From: Roseiarcus sp963813195
Lineage (GTDB): Bacteria > Pseudomonadota > Alphaproteobacteria > Rhizobiales > Beijerinckiaceae
DNA length: 64,000 nucleotides
Assembly: GCA_963813195.1 (NCBI GenBank)
Contig: CAWEYC010000036.1
Span: 248,001-312,000 of the forward strand
Direction of reading: 5' to 3'
Position numbers and translations under genes: made by a program. The stretch's first letter is position 1, and every line of letters starts with the position of its first letter. A model generated the notes under the pieces. That model was given only the letters and a program-made list of their open reading frames with translations. It was not told where the DNA came from and ran no database searches. This document shows, piece after piece, positions 8,670 through 17,707 of the stretch.

Positions 8670-9284
8670 TTACGACGATGCGCCGGTTGCGCCGCCCAGA
8701 TCCACCCATACGTTCGGATCGTCCTGCGCCTGGCGCTTGATGAAGCGGTAGCCGGTCGCATCCCACGGCAGGATCTCGTCCCTGAGATTGTCGAGCACGA
8801 ACTCGCCATGGTCGGTTTTCACCGTGAGAATGGCGTGTCCCTCACCCTCGAGATCGCGCACGACCGTCATCAGCAGCGCCTGTCGCGGAAATCCTTGGTC
8901 GATGAGCTGTTTGCGCTTGAACAAGGCGTAAACCTTGCAATCGCCCTTGCCGTCGATCGGGTAGTCCCAGTGATCGACCATGGTTCCCCAATGATCGAGA
9001 TTGGTGACCGGCTCGATCGCGGCGTTGGCGAACTTGTTGACGCGGTTGAGGATGTCCCAGGTCTTTCTCGTCAGACGAACGTCGAGCGGCGAAAGCTTGC
9101 CGAGATTGCACTCCTCGGGCCGCCGGCCGCAAAAGTCGACCCAGCCGTAGGGCACGGAGGTTTGCCCGCCAACCGCGGCGTAGCTCGCGCTCGGAAGTTT
9201 CGGTTCGGACGCCTCGACGAGACCGCTGTAAGCGAACCCGAACAGAACAGCGCCACAGACGGCTCGCGAAACCCACCCAAACAT
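8670..9284 (-). CDS. Bacterial transglutaminase-like cysteine peptidase (BTLCP)
   Basis: A 204-residue exported protein. A signal peptide is visible at residues 1-26 (hydrophobic AVCGAVLFGFAYSGL, ending near VEASEP). The catalytic triad of the family can be placed: Cys in GDCKVYALFKR, His in EGHAILTV and Asp in EFVLDNLRDEILPW. BTLCP proteins (PF06035) of alphaproteobacteria are periplasmic; some process a large adhesin in the LapG manner. No LapD-like partner is adjacent, but a large repeat autotransporter and a c-di-GMP enzyme gene occur elsewhere in the window. The ATG at 9284 was chosen to give a proper signal peptide. Confidence 0.85.
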   Translation of the reverse strand: MFGWVSRAVCGAVLFGFAYSGLVEASEPKLPSASYAAVGGQTSVPYGWVDFCGRRPEECNLGKLSPLDVRLTRKTWDILNRVNKFANAAIEPVTNLDHWGTMVDHWDYPIDGKGDCKVYALFKRKQLIDQGFPRQALLMTVVRDLEGEGHAILTVKTDHGEFVLDNLRDEILPWDATGYRFIKRQAQDDPNVWVDLGGATGASS

Positions 9285-9631
9285 GATCTTCCCTCGTCGT
9301 GATCGACGCGGGCCAAAGTCCTCTAAACCGCTTGGCGCGGCGCAAAACCATTCGGTAAAATTTGATGGGTTCGGCCGCTTTGGGGCGGCGAAATTTCTTA
9401 AGGTTGACCGGTCGTTTCGCATTTCGCGGCCGCCGGTCGCGCCGCCCGGCAGCGGTGGCCGTCGTGATTCTGTCTCAGGCGCGGGATAACCGCTGGCGCT
9501 ATCTCGGTTGCGCGCGGGCGCTTCTCGGCGACCCCGCGGCTCCGGAAATCTGGCCTTTCCCCTCGGTTCGGCGTCGGTCTATAGAGGTCTCAGCGCCAAC
9601 GCCGGGCGACGACATACGACGGAGGCACAGG
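9285..9631. other. Divergent intergenic region between the BTLCP gene and kup
   Basis: These 347 bases separate divergent genes and must carry both promoters. I see a modestly AT-rich stretch near 9345-9415 and no clear operator, riboswitch or RNA gene. Open frames crossing it are composition-driven. Confidence 0.4.
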
Positions 9632-11512
9632 GTGGCTATGCAGCAGACGGCCTCGGGCGCCTCGAACCCGCGCCTGGCCGCGATGAGCCTGGCCGCGCTA
9701 GGAATCGTTTTCGGCGACATCGGAACCAGCCCGCTCTACACGCTCAAGACGGTGCTCGACCTCACCGGCGCGCATCCCGACGCGGCGACGATCCTGGGAT
9801 CGGTTTCGCTGATCCTCTGGACGCTGTTCGTCGTCACGACGATCAAATACGTGAATTTCGCCATGCGCATCGACAACGACGGCGAAGGCGGCATCATCGC
9901 CTTGATGACCCTGCTCGGGGTCAAGAAGCATCATCGCCCGGCGATCATCGCGGCGGGTCTGTTCGGCGCGGCGCTGATCTATGGCGACGGCGCGATCACG
10001 CCGGCGATTTCGGTGCTGTCCGCGCTCGAAGGCATGGAGCAGATCGCGCCGTCGCTGCAAACCTACGTTCTGCCGGCAGCCGTCGTGATCCTGCTGGCCC
10101 TGTTCGCGATCCAGCCGCAGGGCACGGCGCGCATCGGCAGGGCGTTCGGCCCGCTGATGCTGGTCTGGTTCGTCGTCATGGGGGCGCTCGGCGTCTACGG
10201 CGTAATCCAGCACCCCTCCGTGCTGGTTGCGATCAATCCGCTGTACGGCCTCAGATTTCTCGTCTCCGGCGGCCTTACCGGCTTCCTGGTGCTCGGCGGC
10301 GTCTTTCTGTGCGTCACCGGCGCCGAGGCGCTCTACGCCGACATGGGGCATTTCGGCCCCGGTCCGATCCGCTTCGCCTGGAGCGGCGTGGTGTTCCCCA
10401 GTCTCGTCATCAACTACATGGGGCAAGCGGCGCTGGTGCTCGAGGGCGCCCCGACCGACGGCAACATCTTCTACCGCCTGTGCCCTGCCCCGCTGCTCAC
10501 GCCTCTGATCGTGCTGGCGACAATCGCGACGATCATCGCGAGCCAGTCGATCATCACCGGCGCCTTTTCGATGACCCGGCAGGCCATCCAACTCGGTTGG
10601 CTGCCGCGTCTCGTGATCAAGCAGACGTCGGAGGAAGGCTACGGCCAGATCTACGTCGGCTCCGTCAATTGGCTGCTGATGATCGTCACGCTCGGTTTGA
10701 CGATCGGCTTCGGCAAATCCGACAATCTCGCCGCCGCGTACGGCATTGCGGTTTCGCTGACCATGCTGATGACGAGCGTGCTGCTGTTCATCGCGATGCG
10801 CGAGATCTGGGGCTGGAGCCTGGCGGCCGCGGGCGCGGTCGCAGCGGTGTTCCTGATCGTCGACGCGGGGTTCTTCGCCGCCAACATGGCGAAAGTCCTG
10901 GATGGCGGTTACGTTCCGCTGCTGCTGGCGTCGGCCGTTTATGGACTGATGTGGGTCTGGCATCGCGGCGCGGTCGCGGTGCACAACCAGGTCGTCGCCG
11001 AGCTGACGCCGACCGAGGAATTTGTCGCCGAGTTGCGAACCGGCCGCATCGCGCGCGTGCCGGGCTCGGCGGTGTTCCTGACCCGCGCCAAGGACGGCAC
11101 GCCGCCGGTCCTGGCCTGGCACGTCCGGAAGAACCGCTCGCTGCACGAGGACGTCCTCGTGCTGACGCTCACCGTCGTCTCGACGCCGCGCGTCGATCCC
11201 GAGCGCCGCGTGACCGTCGCGCGCCAGACGGACAAATACTGGCGCGGCGAGGCGCGCTACGGTTTCATGGAGCAGCCAAACATTCCCGCCATATTGGCGG
11301 AGTGCAAAGCGAAGGGCGCCGAGATCGATCTCTCGGACATCACCTACTACGTCGGCCATGAGACCATTGTGCCCCGCGACGACGGTCAGGGCATTGCGCG
11401 CTGGCAGGAAGCGCTGTTCGCCGTCATGGGCCGCAACGCGGCGCGTATCAGCGACTACCTCAAGCTTCCCTGCGACGACGTCGTGGAGATTGGCCGGGAG
11501 ATCGAGATCTAG
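9632..11512 (+). CDS. kup: Low-affinity potassium uptake protein Kup
   Basis: Proton-coupled K+ transporter of the KUP/HAK/KT family. About 626 residues with twelve membrane segments in the first 435 residues and a soluble C-terminal domain to the end, the usual length. Family signatures are GIVFGDIGTSPLYTLK near residues 20-35 and DNDGEGGIIALMTLL near 80-95. The start is uncertain by two codons: GTG at 9632 lies six bases after GGAGG (9621-9625), while ATG at 9638 is twelve bases away; the GTG is favoured by spacing. The open frame extends upstream to 9362 without family similarity. Confidence 0.93.
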   Translation: MAMQQTASGASNPRLAAMSLAALGIVFGDIGTSPLYTLKTVLDLTGAHPDAATILGSVSLILWTLFVVTTIKYVNFAMRIDNDGEGGIIALMTLLGVKKHHRPAIIAAGLFGAALIYGDGAITPAISVLSALEGMEQIAPSLQTYVLPAAVVILLALFAIQPQGTARIGRAFGPLMLVWFVVMGALGVYGVIQHPSVLVAINPLYGLRFLVSGGLTGFLVLGGVFLCVTGAEALYADMGHFGPGPIRFAWSGVVFPSLVINYMGQAALVLEGAPTDGNIFYRLCPAPLLTPLIVLATIATIIASQSIITGAFSMTRQAIQLGWLPRLVIKQTSEEGYGQIYVGSVNWLLMIVTLGLTIGFGKSDNLAAAYGIAVSLTMLMTSVLLFIAMREIWGWSLAAAGAVAAVFLIVDAGFFAANMAKVLDGGYVPLLLASAVYGLMWVWHRGAVAVHNQVVAELTPTEEFVAELRTGRIARVPGSAVFLTRAKDGTPPVLAWHVRKNRSLHEDVLVLTLTVVSTPRVDPERRVTVARQTDKYWRGEARYGFMEQPNIPAILAECKAKGAEIDLSDITYYVGHETIVPRDDGQGIARWQEALFAVMGRNAARISDYLKLPCDDVVEIGREIEI

Positions 11513-11596
11513 CGCTGGCGCCGACGCAGGGCCGCTTGGCCCTGTCGCGCAAACTCGATTATGCTGCCTCTCCCCCCTCCCCCAGGAAGTGCGCAA

Positions 11597-12559
11597 TTGC
11601 CAGTCAACGATTCCAACGCGGCCGCCGGTTCACAAGAGTACGTCGGCGACCCTCGCAACGATTCCGTCCTCATCAGCGTCAACGGGGCTTTGTCGCCCCG
11701 CGCCGAGGCGAAGGTTTCAGTGTTCGATTCCGGCTTCGTGCTCGGCGACGGCGTCTGGGAGGGTTTGCGCCTCAACAATGGACGGATCGCGTTTCTCGAC
11801 AAGCATTTCGACCGCTTGTGGGACAGCGCGAAGATGCTGCGCATCGACATCGGCCTGACGCGCGACGAACTGGCGCGACGATTGTTCGACGCGATCGAGG
11901 CCAATGAGATGCGCGACGGCGTGCACATTCGCCTGATGGTCACGCGGGGCGTCAAGCGCTCGCCCTACCAGGATCCGCGCCTGACGATCGGCTCCGCGAC
12001 GATCGTCGTGATTCCCGAATGGAAACTGCCGCGCCCGGAAATGCTCGCGCGCGGCCTCAACCTGTTCACCGTGCATATCCGGCGCACCGGGCCGGCCGAG
12101 CAGGACCAGAAGCTCAATTCGCATTCCAAGCTCAATTGCGTTCTCGCGTGCATCCAAGCCATGGAGGCCGGCGCCGACGAAGGCTTGATGCTCGACGACC
12201 GCGGCTTCGTCGCGACCTGCAATTCGACCCACTTCTTTATTGTTCGCAAAGGCGAGCTGTGGACGTCGGCGGGTGGCCATTGCCTTGCCGGCATCACCCG
12301 CGACGCGGTGTTGCGCGCCGCGCGGCGGGCCGGCGTCCCCACCTTCGAGAAGGACTTCTCGCTGTTCGACGTCTACGGCGCCGACGAAGCCTTCTGCACC
12401 GGCACATTCGCGGGCCTGACCCCAGTCGTAAAGGTCGACGGGCGGCCGATCGGCGACGGCGTCCGCGATCCCGCCGACGCCTCGGGCCCGATGACAAAGT
12501 CGCTGCGCGCCCTCTATAAGTCTCTGGAAGCCGAGGAAGCGCAGGGGAGGCCGGGCTGA
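11597..12559 (+). CDS. Class IV aminotransferase (BCAT/D-amino-acid transaminase fold)
   Basis: A PLP-dependent class IV aminotransferase of about 320 residues. It contains VSVFDSGFVLGDGVWEGLR and, in the middle, LNSHSKLNCVLA holding the PLP-binding lysine, followed by GADEGLMLDDRGFVATCNST, which binds the cofactor phosphate region. The C-terminal FCTGTFAGLTPVVKVDGRPIG is typical of branched-chain or D-amino-acid transaminases. I cannot assign the substrate. Start: TTG at 11597 follows AGGAAG; an ATG at 11561 gives a proline-rich leader and is less likely. The stop is one base from the next start, so it is translationally linked to the sulfotransferase-like gene. Confidence 0.82.
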   Translation: MPVNDSNAAAGSQEYVGDPRNDSVLISVNGALSPRAEAKVSVFDSGFVLGDGVWEGLRLNNGRIAFLDKHFDRLWDSAKMLRIDIGLTRDELARRLFDAIEANEMRDGVHIRLMVTRGVKRSPYQDPRLTIGSATIVVIPEWKLPRPEMLARGLNLFTVHIRRTGPAEQDQKLNSHSKLNCVLACIQAMEAGADEGLMLDDRGFVATCNSTHFFIVRKGELWTSAGGHCLAGITRDAVLRAARRAGVPTFEKDFSLFDVYGADEAFCTGTFAGLTPVVKVDGRPIGDGVRDPADASGPMTKSLRALYKSLEAEEAQGRPG

Positions 12560-12560
12560 G

Positions 12561-13352
12561 GTGACCGACGACTTTTTGGGCCGGACGGTCCGGATCGCCA
12601 TGTGGTCCGGCCCGCGCAACATTTCGACCGCGATGATGCGCGCTTTCGGCAATCGCCAGGACTGCGCGGTGTCGGACGAGCCATTTTACGCGGCCTACCT
12701 CGCAGCGACCGGGCTGGCGCATCCCATGCGCGAGGAGGTGCTCGCCTCGCAGCCGACCGACTGGCGCGCCGTCGCGGCCGTCCTGACCGGGCCGGTCCCG
12801 GAGGGCAAGTCGATCTGGTACCAGAAGCATATGACGCACCACATGATCCCCGACCTCGGCCGCGACTGGATCGGCGGCCTCGTCAACGCCTTCCTCATTC
12901 GCGCGCCGGAAGCCGTGCTCGCGTCCTACGCGCAAAGGCGCGACGGCGATTTTACGCTCGAAGAGATCGGCCTGCCCGCGCAGGTCGCGCTGTTCGAGCG
13001 CACGGCGCAGCGCTTGGGCAGCGCGCCGCCGGTCGTCGAAGGCCAGGACGTGCTCGCCGACCCACGCGGCACGCTGCGCGCGCTCTGCTCGGCCTGCGGG
13101 ATTTCGTTCGACGAAACGATGCTGTCCTGGCCGGCGGGCCGGCGCGCCAGCGACGGCGCCTGGGCGCCCGCCTGGTACGATGCGGTCGAGCGATCGACAG
13201 GCTTCGCGCCGCCGCGCCGCGAGGTCGCGTTCGACGGACTGCCCGATTCGCTGAAGCCGATCGCCGAAGCCGCGCGTCCGCTCTACGAGCGCCTCGCGCG
13301 CCACAGACTTAGGTCGACCAGCGCAGCCGCCGGCGCCGAATCGGCGGCATAA
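12561..13352 (+). CDS. Sulfotransferase-like P-loop protein
   Basis: A 263-residue protein beginning at GTG. The N-terminal MWSGPRNISTAMMRAFGNR (residues 14-32) resembles the phosphosulfate-binding loop of sulfotransferase-family proteins, followed by DEPFYAAYL, and FLIRAPEAVLASYAQRR corresponds to the second phosphate-binding region. Proteins with this opening are often annotated as branched-chain aminotransferase-like because in some organisms the domain is fused to a class IV aminotransferase; here the two are adjacent genes one base apart. Enzymatic activity is unproven and the sulfate acceptor unknown. Confidence 0.7.
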   Translation: MTDDFLGRTVRIAMWSGPRNISTAMMRAFGNRQDCAVSDEPFYAAYLAATGLAHPMREEVLASQPTDWRAVAAVLTGPVPEGKSIWYQKHMTHHMIPDLGRDWIGGLVNAFLIRAPEAVLASYAQRRDGDFTLEEIGLPAQVALFERTAQRLGSAPPVVEGQDVLADPRGTLRALCSACGISFDETMLSWPAGRRASDGAWAPAWYDAVERSTGFAPPRREVAFDGLPDSLKPIAEAARPLYERLARHRLRSTSAAAGAESAA

Positions 13353-13456
13353 CGCCGCGATTCGGCCCAATACCCCCGTTTCACCAGCAATTTGGCTGGC
13401 GGCGAGCCGCCGCGCTCTTGACGGGAAAGCGAGCCCGTCGCATCACCAGAAAGCTT

Positions 13457-14281
13457 ATGTTCTCGCTCGTCCTGCCCTTTCCCGCGATCAACCCCATTCT
13501 GTTTCAATGGGGCCCGCTTGCGATTCGCTGGTACGCGCTCGCCTATATCGCGGGGCTCATCGGCGGCTGGGCGCTTATCCGGCGCATCGTCGCCAACGAC
13601 CAACTTTGGGGCCGGACGCCGCGACCCAGCCCAGACAGCATCGACGACCTGCTGGTCTATTGCGCGATCGGGGTCATCGTCGGCGGGCGGCTCGGCAACG
13701 TACTCTTCTACGACCCACGCTATTACTTTTCACGCCCGATCGAAATCTTCGAAGTATGGCAAGGCGGCATGGCCTTCCATGGCGGACTGATTGGCGCGGC
13801 GCTGGGCATCGCGCTGTTTGCGCGCCGCTACAAAACGCCGGTTCTCACCGTTTTCGATCTTGCCTCCCTGGCCGCGCCGATTGGCATCTTTCTCGGCCGA
13901 CTGGCCAACTTCATCAAGCCGGAACTTTGGGGCCGGCCGACCGATGTGCCGTGGGCCATCATCTTTCCGGGCTCGGACGGGCTGCCGCGGCATCCGAGCC
14001 AAATCTACGAGGCCCTGCTCGAGGGGCTCGCCGTCTTCGTCATCTTGTTGCTCGCGGCGCGCGCTGGCGCTTTGCGGCGCCCGGGTCTGATCGCGGGCGC
14101 GTTCGGCGCGCTTTATGGCGCCGCGCGCATCTTCTGCGAGTTCTATCGCGACCCCGATCCGCGCCTCGAGGATCTCGGGCACGGACTGACCATGGGAATG
14201 GTGCTCTCGGCGCCGCTGATTGTCATCGGCCTCGGCCTGGTCGCTTGGAGCGTTCGCGCTGCCGCTGGGGAGCGAAAATGA
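13457..14281 (+). CDS. lgt: Phosphatidylglycerol-prolipoprotein diacylglyceryl transferase
   Basis: First enzyme of lipoprotein maturation: transfers diacylglycerol from phosphatidylglycerol to the lipobox cysteine in the inner membrane. The 274 residues show seven membrane segments, with IRWYALAYIAGLIGGW, the essential HGG in GMAFHGGLIGA, the signature GRLANFIKPELWGRP, and YGAARIFCEFYRDPD near the C-terminus. Start at ATG 13457 matches the family N-terminus. The stop TGA overlaps the ATG of the next gene in ATGA, so lgt, the methyltransferase and pgeF form a coupled operon. At least one lipoprotein substrate is encoded in the window (54843-55853). Confidence 0.95.
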   Translation: MFSLVLPFPAINPILFQWGPLAIRWYALAYIAGLIGGWALIRRIVANDQLWGRTPRPSPDSIDDLLVYCAIGVIVGGRLGNVLFYDPRYYFSRPIEIFEVWQGGMAFHGGLIGAALGIALFARRYKTPVLTVFDLASLAAPIGIFLGRLANFIKPELWGRPTDVPWAIIFPGSDGLPRHPSQIYEALLEGLAVFVILLLAARAGALRRPGLIAGAFGALYGAARIFCEFYRDPDPRLEDLGHGLTMGMVLSAPLIVIGLGLVAWSVRAAAGERK

Positions 14282-15372
14282 GCGCGTTGGGCGACGAGAT
14301 CATAGCGATGATCGCCAGCGACGGCCCCATCACCGTCGAACGCTACATGGAACTCGCGCTCTCCCATCCCAACCTCGGCTATTACATGAACCGCGACCCG
14401 TTCGGCGCGGAGGGCGACTTCACCACCGCGCCGGAAATCTCGCAGATGTACGGCGAACTGCTCGGGCTGTGGGCGGCCGAGGTCTGGTCCTCGATGGGAC
14501 GCCCCAATCCGATTCGCCTGATCGAGCTCGGTCCGGGGCGCGGAACCCTCATGAGCGATGCGCTGCGCGCCGCACGCATCGTTCCGGATTTTCGCGCCGC
14601 TCTCGATGTCACCCTGGTCGAAACCAGCCCGGCTCTCGCCAACATCCAATATGAGGCCTTGCTCACCAGCGGCGCGCCGATCGCCTGGAGCGCGTCGTTC
14701 GGCGAGGCGCCGGAAGGCCCCGCGATACTTCTCGCCAACGAGTTCCTCGACGCCCTGCCGGTGCGCCAGTTCGTCCGTCGCGGCGGTCGTTGGCGCGAGA
14801 GAATGGTGCGGCTCGACGATTCCGGACAATTGGCGTTCGGCGTATCCAGGGACCCCGAGCCGTATATCAAGGTGGACGCGGACGAGGGCGCGGTGATCGA
14901 GGTCAACGCCGTCGCCCACCGCTTCATGTTCGAATTGGGGGCGCGGCTGGTGAAGCAGGGCGGCGCGGCGCTGTTCGTCGACTATGGCCATGGCAAGACA
15001 GGCTTTGGCGACACTTTGCAGGCGCTGCGTGCGCATCGCATGGTCGATCCGCTCGTCGATCCGGGGGAGGCGGACATCACCGCCCATGTGGATTTCGCCG
15101 CCATGGCGCGAAGCGCGCGAGCGACAGGCGCCGCCGTCTACGGCCCGATCGACCAGGGCGACTTCCTGCGCGCGCTCGGCATCGATGTTCGCACGCGCGC
15201 GCTGGCCGAACGAGCGCCGCCCGAACGCGCCAACGAATTTGAAGATGCGCGACGGCGTCTCGTCGGCAAGGGTGATGGCGACATGGGCGGGTTGTTCAAG
15301 GCCATGGTCGTGGCCAACAGATCGGTTCCGCCGCCGCCGGGCTTCCAGCCGTATTCGGCGAAGCAAGCGTGA
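14278..15372 (+). CDS. SAM-dependent methyltransferase, MidA/NDUFAF7 family
   Basis: A 364-residue soluble protein. N-terminal segments ITVERYMELALSHPNLGYYM and GAEGDFTTAPEISQMYGELL identify the DUF185/MidA family, whose mitochondrial member NDUFAF7 methylates an arginine of complex I. The SAM site is IELGPGRGTLMSDALR, with VETSPALANIQ after it. The role in bacteria is not settled; a complex I assembly function is a reasonable transfer but unproven. Start overlaps the lgt stop (ATGA) and the stop overlaps the pgeF GTG (GTGA), giving a tightly coupled three-gene unit. Confidence 0.88.
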   Translation: MSALGDEIIAMIASDGPITVERYMELALSHPNLGYYMNRDPFGAEGDFTTAPEISQMYGELLGLWAAEVWSSMGRPNPIRLIELGPGRGTLMSDALRAARIVPDFRAALDVTLVETSPALANIQYEALLTSGAPIAWSASFGEAPEGPAILLANEFLDALPVRQFVRRGGRWRERMVRLDDSGQLAFGVSRDPEPYIKVDADEGAVIEVNAVAHRFMFELGARLVKQGGAALFVDYGHGKTGFGDTLQALRAHRMVDPLVDPGEADITAHVDFAAMARSARATGAAVYGPIDQGDFLRALGIDVRTRALAERAPPERANEFEDARRRLVGKGDGDMGGLFKAMVVANRSVPPPPGFQPYSAKQA

Positions 15373-16145
15373 GCGCGCCCGAATATTTGCGCGCTGACGC
15401 GCTTGCGCTTCCCGGCGTGGCTCATGCGTTCTTCACCCGCCGGGGCGGGGTATCGGCCGGGGTCTACGCTTCCCTCAACGGCGGCATCGGCTCGCGCGAC
15501 GAACCCGACGCCGTGCGCGCCAATCGCGCGCGCATGGCGGCGGCGATCGGCGTCGCCCCGGATCGGTTCGCCATTCCCTACCAGGTCCATTCCCCCGACG
15601 TCGCGACGATCTCATCAAGCTTCGCGCCCGAGGCGCGTCCGCGTTGCGACGCGCTCGTCACCGCGACCCCGGGCCTCGGCCTTGGCGTCACCGGCGCTGA
15701 CTGCGGCATGATCCTGTTCGCCGACCCGCACGCCCGAGTCATCGGCGCTGCGCACGCCGGCTGGAAGGGCGCGCTGGCGGGCGTGGTCGAGGCCACTGTC
15801 GAGGCGATGGCGCGGCTCGGGGCCAGCCCCCAGCGCACCAGCGCAGCGCTCGGTCCATGCATCGCGCAGAGTTCGTACGAGGTCGGCCCCGAATTCGTCG
15901 CCGCCTTTGCCGCGGCCGACGCAGAGTCGGCGCGGTTCTTTGTTCCGAGCGTCAATCCGGAACGCGCGATGTTCGAACTGCACGCCTATATCGCGCGGCG
16001 CGCCCAACGCGCCGGCGTCGGTCGCTTCGAGGATCTCGCCCTCGACACCTACGCCGACGAAGAACAGTTTTTCAGCTATCGCCGCGCCACCCACCGCAAA
16101 GAGCCCGACTACGGCAGGCTGGTGGCCGCGATCGCGATCGCCTGA
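15369..16145 (+). CDS. pgeF: Peptidoglycan editing factor / multicopper-like laccase domain protein
   Basis: YfiH/DUF152 family protein of 258 residues. PgeF is reported to remove misincorporated serine-containing precursors from peptidoglycan synthesis; the family also shows purine nucleoside phosphorylase or polyphenol oxidase activities in vitro. Active-site features are present: FTRRGGVSAGVYASLN near the start, TGADCGMILFAD with the cysteine, AAHAGWKGALAGV with a histidine, and LGPCIAQSSYEVG. The GTG start overlaps the preceding stop. The gene closes the lgt operon, and a 255-base leader of metY follows. Confidence 0.9.
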   Translation: MSAPEYLRADALALPGVAHAFFTRRGGVSAGVYASLNGGIGSRDEPDAVRANRARMAAAIGVAPDRFAIPYQVHSPDVATISSSFAPEARPRCDALVTATPGLGLGVTGADCGMILFADPHARVIGAAHAGWKGALAGVVEATVEAMARLGASPQRTSAALGPCIAQSSYEVGPEFVAAFAAADAESARFFVPSVNPERAMFELHAYIARRAQRAGVGRFEDLALDTYADEEQFFSYRRATHRKEPDYGRLVAAIAIA

Positions 16146-16216
16146 GGAGAGACGCCGGCGACGAACCGACGCGGCGGACCTCGGTTTTTCTACGCGCCCC
16201 GGCTGGATATCTTGTT

Positions 16217-16259
16217 GGCGCGGGTAAAGTTTACAATCGTAACCGTATTTCATCGCGCC
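16217..16259 (+). promoter_or_regulatory. Hairpin in the metY leader
   Basis: In the 255 bases between pgeF and metY, GGCGCG at 16217-16222 pairs with CGCGCC at 16254-16259 around a 31-base loop rich in A and T. Alphaproteobacterial metY and metX genes often carry SAM-II riboswitches, but I could not fit the SAM-II consensus (stem, pseudoknot and GCTAAA end) convincingly. A regulatory role is a guess from position. Confidence 0.2.
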
Positions 16260-16400
16260 GGGCCTCCGATCCTTAACGCTAATATTCGAATGTCCCGTGG
16301 CAATTGTTGAAAATACGAGCGATTGCGAGCAAGTCTGCGGTGTCATCGCTTAGCGTCGAACAGCTTTTGCTTTTCGCCGCGAGCGCGCCGAGGCCAGTCC

Positions 16401-17702
16401 ATGCGAAGCGAAACCATTTCCATTCACGGCGGCTTCGATCACGACCCCACGACCAAGGCGGTAGCGCCGCCGATTTATCAGAACGTCGCCTACGAGTTCG
16501 AAAGCGCCGATCAGGGCGCGGCGTTGTTCAATCTCGAAGTGGAGGGCTTTCGCTACAGCCGCATTTCCAATCCGACGACGGACATCCTGGAGAGACGCGT
16601 CGCGCAACTCGAGGGCGGCGTCGGGGCGTTGGCCGTCGCCTCTGGCCAAGCCGCCCTCGCCTACGCCTTTCTCACGCTCGCCGATGGTGGCGGCAACATC
16701 GTCGCGCCACCCACCCTGTACGGCACCACACACACTTTGCTCGCACACACCTTGCGTCACAACGGCATCGAGGCGCGCTTCGCGCCAAGCGACCGCGCCG
16801 AAGACATCGCGCCCCTGATCGACGAGGCGACGCGCGCCGTCTTTTGCGAGTTGATCGGCAATCCCGCCGGCAATATCTGCGACATCGAGGCGATCGCCAA
16901 AGTCGCGCACGAGCGCGGCGCGCCATTGATCGTCGACAATACCGTCGCGACGCCCATCCTGTTGCGTCCGATCGCGCACGGCGCCGACATCGTCGTGCAT
17001 TCGCTGACCAAATTCATGGGCGGCCACGGCGTCGCGATGGGCGGCGCCATCGTCGATAGCGGCGCTTTCGACTGGAAGGGGCAAGCCAAGCGCTTTCCTC
17101 AGTTCAGCGAGCCGGACGAATCCTACCACGGCCTGGTCTACTCCCAGCGCTTCGGCGCCCAGGCCTACATCGCGCGCGCCCGCAGCGCCTATCAGCGCAC
17201 CACCGGCGCAGTGCTCGCGCCAATGAGCGCGTTTTTGCTATTGCAGGGGATCGAGACGGTCGCCTTGCGCATGCAGCGTCACGTCGAAAACGGGCGTGAT
17301 GTCGCCAATTTCCTGCGCGCCGATCGGCGCATCGCGTGGGTCGACTACGCCGGCTTCGCGGATAGCCCCTACCATGGGCTCGCGCAAAAATATCTCGGCG
17401 GCCGCGCTTCGTCCCTGCTCACGTTCGGCGTCGCCGGCGGCCTCGACGCGGCCAAGACGTTTTACGACGCGCTCGGCCTCATCAAGCGGCTCGTCAACAT
17501 CGGCGACGCCCGTTCGCTGTGCTGCCATCCCGCCTCGACCACCCACCGTCAGATGTCCGCTGACGAGCAGAAGCGGGCGGGCGTTCGCCCCGAGACGATC
17601 CGCCTCAGCGTCGGCCTCGAACACGTCGACGACATCATCGACGACCTCGATCAGGCTCTGCGCGCTGTTCACGGCCCGCGGGCTCGCGTGGCGGCGGAGT
17701 AG
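16401..17702 (+). CDS. metY: O-acetylhomoserine aminocarboxypropyltransferase (sulfhydrylase)
   Basis: PLP enzyme of the Cys/Met metabolism family that makes homocysteine from O-acetyl- or O-succinylhomoserine and sulfide. The 433 residues start with MRSETISIHGGFDHDPTTKA; the PLP lysine is in HSLTKFMGGHGVAMGG (residues about 201-216), and the C-terminal NIGDARSLCCHPASTTH is characteristic. ATG at 16401 is preceded by GAGG at a spacing of eight. An upstream open frame to 16323 has no similarity. The homoserine acyltransferase gene follows after five bases, so the two give a direct-sulfhydrylation route to homocysteine. Confidence 0.93.
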   Translation: MRSETISIHGGFDHDPTTKAVAPPIYQNVAYEFESADQGAALFNLEVEGFRYSRISNPTTDILERRVAQLEGGVGALAVASGQAALAYAFLTLADGGGNIVAPPTLYGTTHTLLAHTLRHNGIEARFAPSDRAEDIAPLIDEATRAVFCELIGNPAGNICDIEAIAKVAHERGAPLIVDNTVATPILLRPIAHGADIVVHSLTKFMGGHGVAMGGAIVDSGAFDWKGQAKRFPQFSEPDESYHGLVYSQRFGAQAYIARARSAYQRTTGAVLAPMSAFLLLQGIETVALRMQRHVENGRDVANFLRADRRIAWVDYAGFADSPYHGLAQKYLGGRASSLLTFGVAGGLDAAKTFYDALGLIKRLVNIGDARSLCCHPASTTHRQMSADEQKRAGVRPETIRLSVGLEHVDDIIDDLDQALRAVHGPRARVAAE

Positions 17703-17707
17703 ACCGC

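Noticed and set aside
13507..15372. 621-codon frame that includes the MidA-like methyltransferase
   Set aside because: The first 257 codons are a frame shadow of lgt; the real start overlaps the lgt stop at 14278.
16146..16400. SAM-II riboswitch upstream of metY
   Set aside because: Only fragments of the consensus occur and the pseudoknot cannot be drawn; kept as a low-confidence hairpin and as a question.
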